From NCBI GenBank assembly GCA_002438545.1, contig DJPK01000038.1, positions 1,873 through 9,356 on the forward strand: a DNA stretch of 7,484 nucleotides, read 5' to 3'. The position numbers were made by a program, and so were the translations under genes. The notes beneath the pieces were generated by a model that was not told the DNA's origin, did no database searches, and was given only the letters and a program-made list of their open reading frames with translations. The stretch comes from Caryophanales bacterium UBA6414 (GTDB lineage Bacteria; Bacillota_I; Bacilli_A; RF39; UBA660). Below, piece after piece: positions 5,640 to 7,484 of the stretch (position 1 is its first letter; the number at the start of each line of letters is the position of its first letter).

Positions 5640-6821
5640 ATGAGAAAAAAAGAATTAAAACTAGTTAAAGTAAAAATTACAGGTATTAATATAAATAATT
5701 ATATAAAAAGAGTTATAAAGAAAAATATTTCTATTATTAAACTAATTCCAATAAATTATAAAGAAGTTAATTTAATTATTAGATATAGTGATTATTTAAA
5801 GATAAAAGATATGCCATCAATATATAAAATTACCTTAATAGATAGTTATGGATTATTAAAATTAAAATCAATAATAAAGAAAAATATTATTGTTATTATT
5901 TCATTAATAATTAGTTTAGCTTTCTTGTATACTTTATCTAATGTTATTTTTAAGGTTGAGGTTGTACATTCTAAGAGTAGTGTTAGAAAGTTAGTACTTG
6001 ATAATTTAGAAGCATGTGGGGTAAAAAAATATGCTTGGAAGAAAGATTATCAGCAACTAGAAGAAATTAAAAATAAAATATTAGATAATAATAAAGATAG
6101 TTTAGAATGGATAGAGATTATAACAAGTGGAGTTAAATATATTGTTAAGGTTCAAGAAAGATTACTTGATAAGACTGAAGATGGGTATCAATATCAGAGT
6201 ATTATTTCTAGTAAGAATGCTACAATAGTGGATATTAAAGCCTTAAAAGGTGAGAAAGTATCAAGTATTGGAGCGTATGTTAGAAAAGGTGATAAAGTAA
6301 TTTCTGGTGTTATTAATAATACTAATGGGATAACAACACTTGTAAAAGCAACAGGTAAAGTAGTTGGGGAAGTATGGTATAAAGTAAATGTTGATTATCC
6401 ATACGTTTATAAAGAAGAGAGATTAACCGGAAGAAATAATAAAGTGTTATCCATTAATTTTATTAATAAAAAATATTCTTTATTTAATTATAGTAAATAT
6501 AAAGAGTTAAGTACCAAAAGTAAAATCTTATTAAAACATAATTTTCTTCCTTTTTATGTGTCTATTGATAGACAATATGAATTAAAAATAATTGATGATA
6601 TATTAACAGAAGAAGAAGCAATAAGTAAGGCTATTGAAGTTGCAAAAAATAAATTACAAGCCGGTAATAATAGAATAATTAGTATTGAAGACATTAAGAT
6701 AGTATCAAAAGATACTAATGAATCTAAAATTACTTTGAATTTATTTTTTAAGGTGCACGAAGATATTACCGATTATATTGAAGAGACTAGTCAAGAAAGT
6801 ATAGATAACTCCGAAGAATAA
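5640..6821 (+). CDS. yqfD: Sporulation protein YqfD (stage IV sporulation family)
   Basis: The protein has 393 residues, essentially the length of Bacillus YqfD (about 398). Residues 1-80 are a cytoplasmic basic N-terminal region; 82-104 form one transmembrane helix (Ile/Leu-rich, IIVIISLIISLAFLYTLSNV); the remainder should face the other side of the membrane. The family signature lies at about 187-250: SSKNATIVDIKALKGEKVS, then YVRKGDKVISG and KATGKVVGEVWYKV, matching the 'NIVA...G.I....G.....G..V..GD.LISG...A.G.V.A..WY' pattern of PF06898. In Bacillus it is a mother-cell sporulation membrane protein of unknown biochemical activity. It is coupled to yqfC. In Bacillus the pair is followed by phoH; here gltX follows with its own promoter. 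The last codons (N-S-E-E) form the left arm of the terminator. Confidence 0.85.
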   Translation: MRKKELKLVKVKITGININNYIKRVIKKNISIIKLIPINYKEVNLIIRYSDYLKIKDMPSIYKITLIDSYGLLKLKSIIKKNIIVIISLIISLAFLYTLSNVIFKVEVVHSKSSVRKLVLDNLEACGVKKYAWKKDYQQLEEIKNKILDNNKDSLEWIEIITSGVKYIVKVQERLLDKTEDGYQYQSIISSKNATIVDIKALKGEKVSSIGAYVRKGDKVISGVINNTNGITTLVKATGKVVGEVWYKVNVDYPYVYKEERLTGRNNKVLSINFINKKYSLFNYSKYKELSTKSKILLKHNFLPFYVSIDRQYELKIIDDILTEEEAISKAIEVAKNKLQAGNNRIISIEDIKIVSKDTNESKITLNLFFKVHEDITDYIEETSQESIDNSEE

Positions 6822-6834
6822 CTTTCGGAGTTTT
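6807..6834 (+). terminator. Rho-independent terminator ending the sporulation-type operon
   Basis: A perfect 9-bp stem pairs AACTCCGAA (6807-6815) with TTCGGAGTT (6824-6832), with an 8-base loop (6816-6823), followed by TTTTGTTAT. The left arm is coding sequence of yqfD, and the yqfD stop codon (6819-6821) lies in the loop. Confidence 0.85.
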
Positions 6835-6856
6835 GTTATGATATAGGAAATAATAA

Positions 6857-6885
6857 TTGATTTTTATAGTTATCAATGGTATAAT
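6857..6885 (+). promoter_or_regulatory. Vegetative (SigA-type) promoter of gltX
   Basis: TTGATT (6857-6862) and TATAAT (6880-6885) are spaced by exactly 17 bp, with an extended -10 TG (6877-6878, TGGTATAAT). The transcript would start at about 6892, giving a leader of about 18 bases, too short for a T-box. The ribosome binding site GAGGTG (6897-6902) lies 7 bases before the ATG at 6910. Confidence 0.8.
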
Positions 6886-6909
6886 TTATTCACTTTGAGG
6901 TGTTATAAA

Positions 6910-7484
6910 ATGAAAAAAGAATTAAGTGAATTATTATTTCCTAATATTACAAAAGATATTAATTATTATTTAGAAATGTATCCTAGAAGAGATGTTTCTA
7001 ATAAGGCAATAATTACTAGATTTGCTCCTAGTCCAACAGGATTTATTCATATTGGTAGTTTATATACAGCATTTATTTGCAATCAATTTGCTAAAGAGAC
7101 TAATGGGGTATATTTTTTACGTATTGAGGATACCGATCAAAAGAGAAAGATAGATGATGGTATTAATTTAATGTTAAATGACTTAAAAAAGTTTAATATT
7201 AAGTTTGATGAAGGACCAGATATAGGGGGAATATATAGCCCATACATTCAGTCAGAAAGAAAAGAGATATATCAAACATTTGCTAAAGATTTAATTAGTA
7301 AAGGGTTTGCTTATCCTTGCTTTATGAGTGAAGAAGAAATAAAAGAAATTAGAGAGATGCAGAGTGCTAATAAAGAAAGAATAGGTATATATGGTAAGTA
7401 TGCTAAAGATAGAGATTTAAGCTATGATGAGATTAAAAAGAGAATAGATAATGGTATGCCATATATTATTAGACTTAGATCTAC
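6910..7484 (+). CDS. gltX: Glutamyl-tRNA synthetase, 3'-partial
   Basis: The first 191 codons of a class I aminoacyl-tRNA synthetase are visible, and the frame is open to the window end. The N-terminal extension LLFPNITKDINYYLEMYP is typical of the longer GltX variant (about 550 residues) seen in clostridia and related Firmicutes. The catalytic Rossmann fold begins with TRFAPSPTGFIHIGSLYTAF (residues 36-55; HIGS is the HIGH-motif equivalent at 47-50), followed by LRIEDTD (70-76), the glutamate/ATP-site block diagnostic of GluRS rather than GlnRS. The KMSKS loop and anticodon-binding domain lie outside the window. The enzyme charges tRNA with glutamate in the cytoplasm. Whether it is discriminating or also charges tRNA-Gln cannot be told from this portion. 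It has its own promoter and is separated from yqfD by a terminator. Confidence 0.95.
   Translation, partial: MKKELSELLFPNITKDINYYLEMYPRRDVSNKAIITRFAPSPTGFIHIGSLYTAFICNQFAKETNGVYFLRIEDTDQKRKIDDGINLMLNDLKKFNIKFDEGPDIGGIYSPYIQSERKEIYQTFAKDLISKGFAYPCFMSEEEIKEIREMQSANKERIGIYGKYAKDRDLSYDEIKKRIDNGMPYIIRLRS

Noticed and set aside
6857..6909. T-box riboswitch upstream of gltX
   Set aside because: The leader between the promoter and the start codon is only about 18 bases, with no T-box sequence or antiterminator.

Overview
The window looks like a chromosomal segment of a very AT-rich, low-GC Gram-positive bacterium, most likely an uncultured gut lineage of Bacilli/Erysipelotrichia or a Mollicutes-related clade. 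The basis is the strong A/T codon bias (AGA for Arg, TTA for Leu), good AGGAGG-type ribosome binding sites, the standard genetic code (Trp is TGG in the conserved domains, and TGA ends one gene), and a set of endospore-type genes. All seven genes that can be supported lie on the + strand.

Region 1 (1-3000) is a cell-surface module. A 5'-truncated secreted N-acetylglucosaminidase (peptidoglycan hydrolase) carries a cadherin-like beta-sandwich domain and a C-terminal type I dockerin. It is followed, with the ribosome binding site overlapping its stop codon, by a secreted protein held in the membrane at its C-terminus. That protein has a cohesin-like/Ig-like N-terminal domain and the same cadherin-like domain. 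A plausible reading is a two-gene autolysin/surface-receptor pair joined by a dockerin-cohesin contact. A stem-loop terminator follows at about 3036.

Region 2 (3001-4253) holds a 164-bp intergenic stretch and an unrecognised Tyr/Asn/Asp-rich secreted protein with one C-terminal membrane anchor.

Region 3 (4239-6834) is a sporulation-type cluster: a SpoIIAA-like STAS protein, a SigF/SigG-type sigma factor, YqfC and YqfD, ending at a strong terminator whose left arm lies in the last codons of yqfD. Two exact TGTCGAA motifs (Spo0A-box core) precede the STAS gene, the position expected if the master regulator Spo0A controls the operon as it does spoIIA in Bacillus. The operon departs from the classical spoIIAA-spoIIAB-sigF arrangement in two ways that fit together. 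There is no spoIIAB anti-sigma/kinase gene between the STAS and sigma genes, and the STAS protein lacks the conserved phosphorylatable serine (Asp-Ile-Tyr-Gly replaces Asp-Ser-Ser-Gly). This points to a rewired or reduced forespore sigma switch and is the most interesting part of the window.

Region 4 (6857-7484) begins with a near-ideal extended -10 promoter and the 5' third of gltX (glutamyl-tRNA synthetase), which runs off the end.
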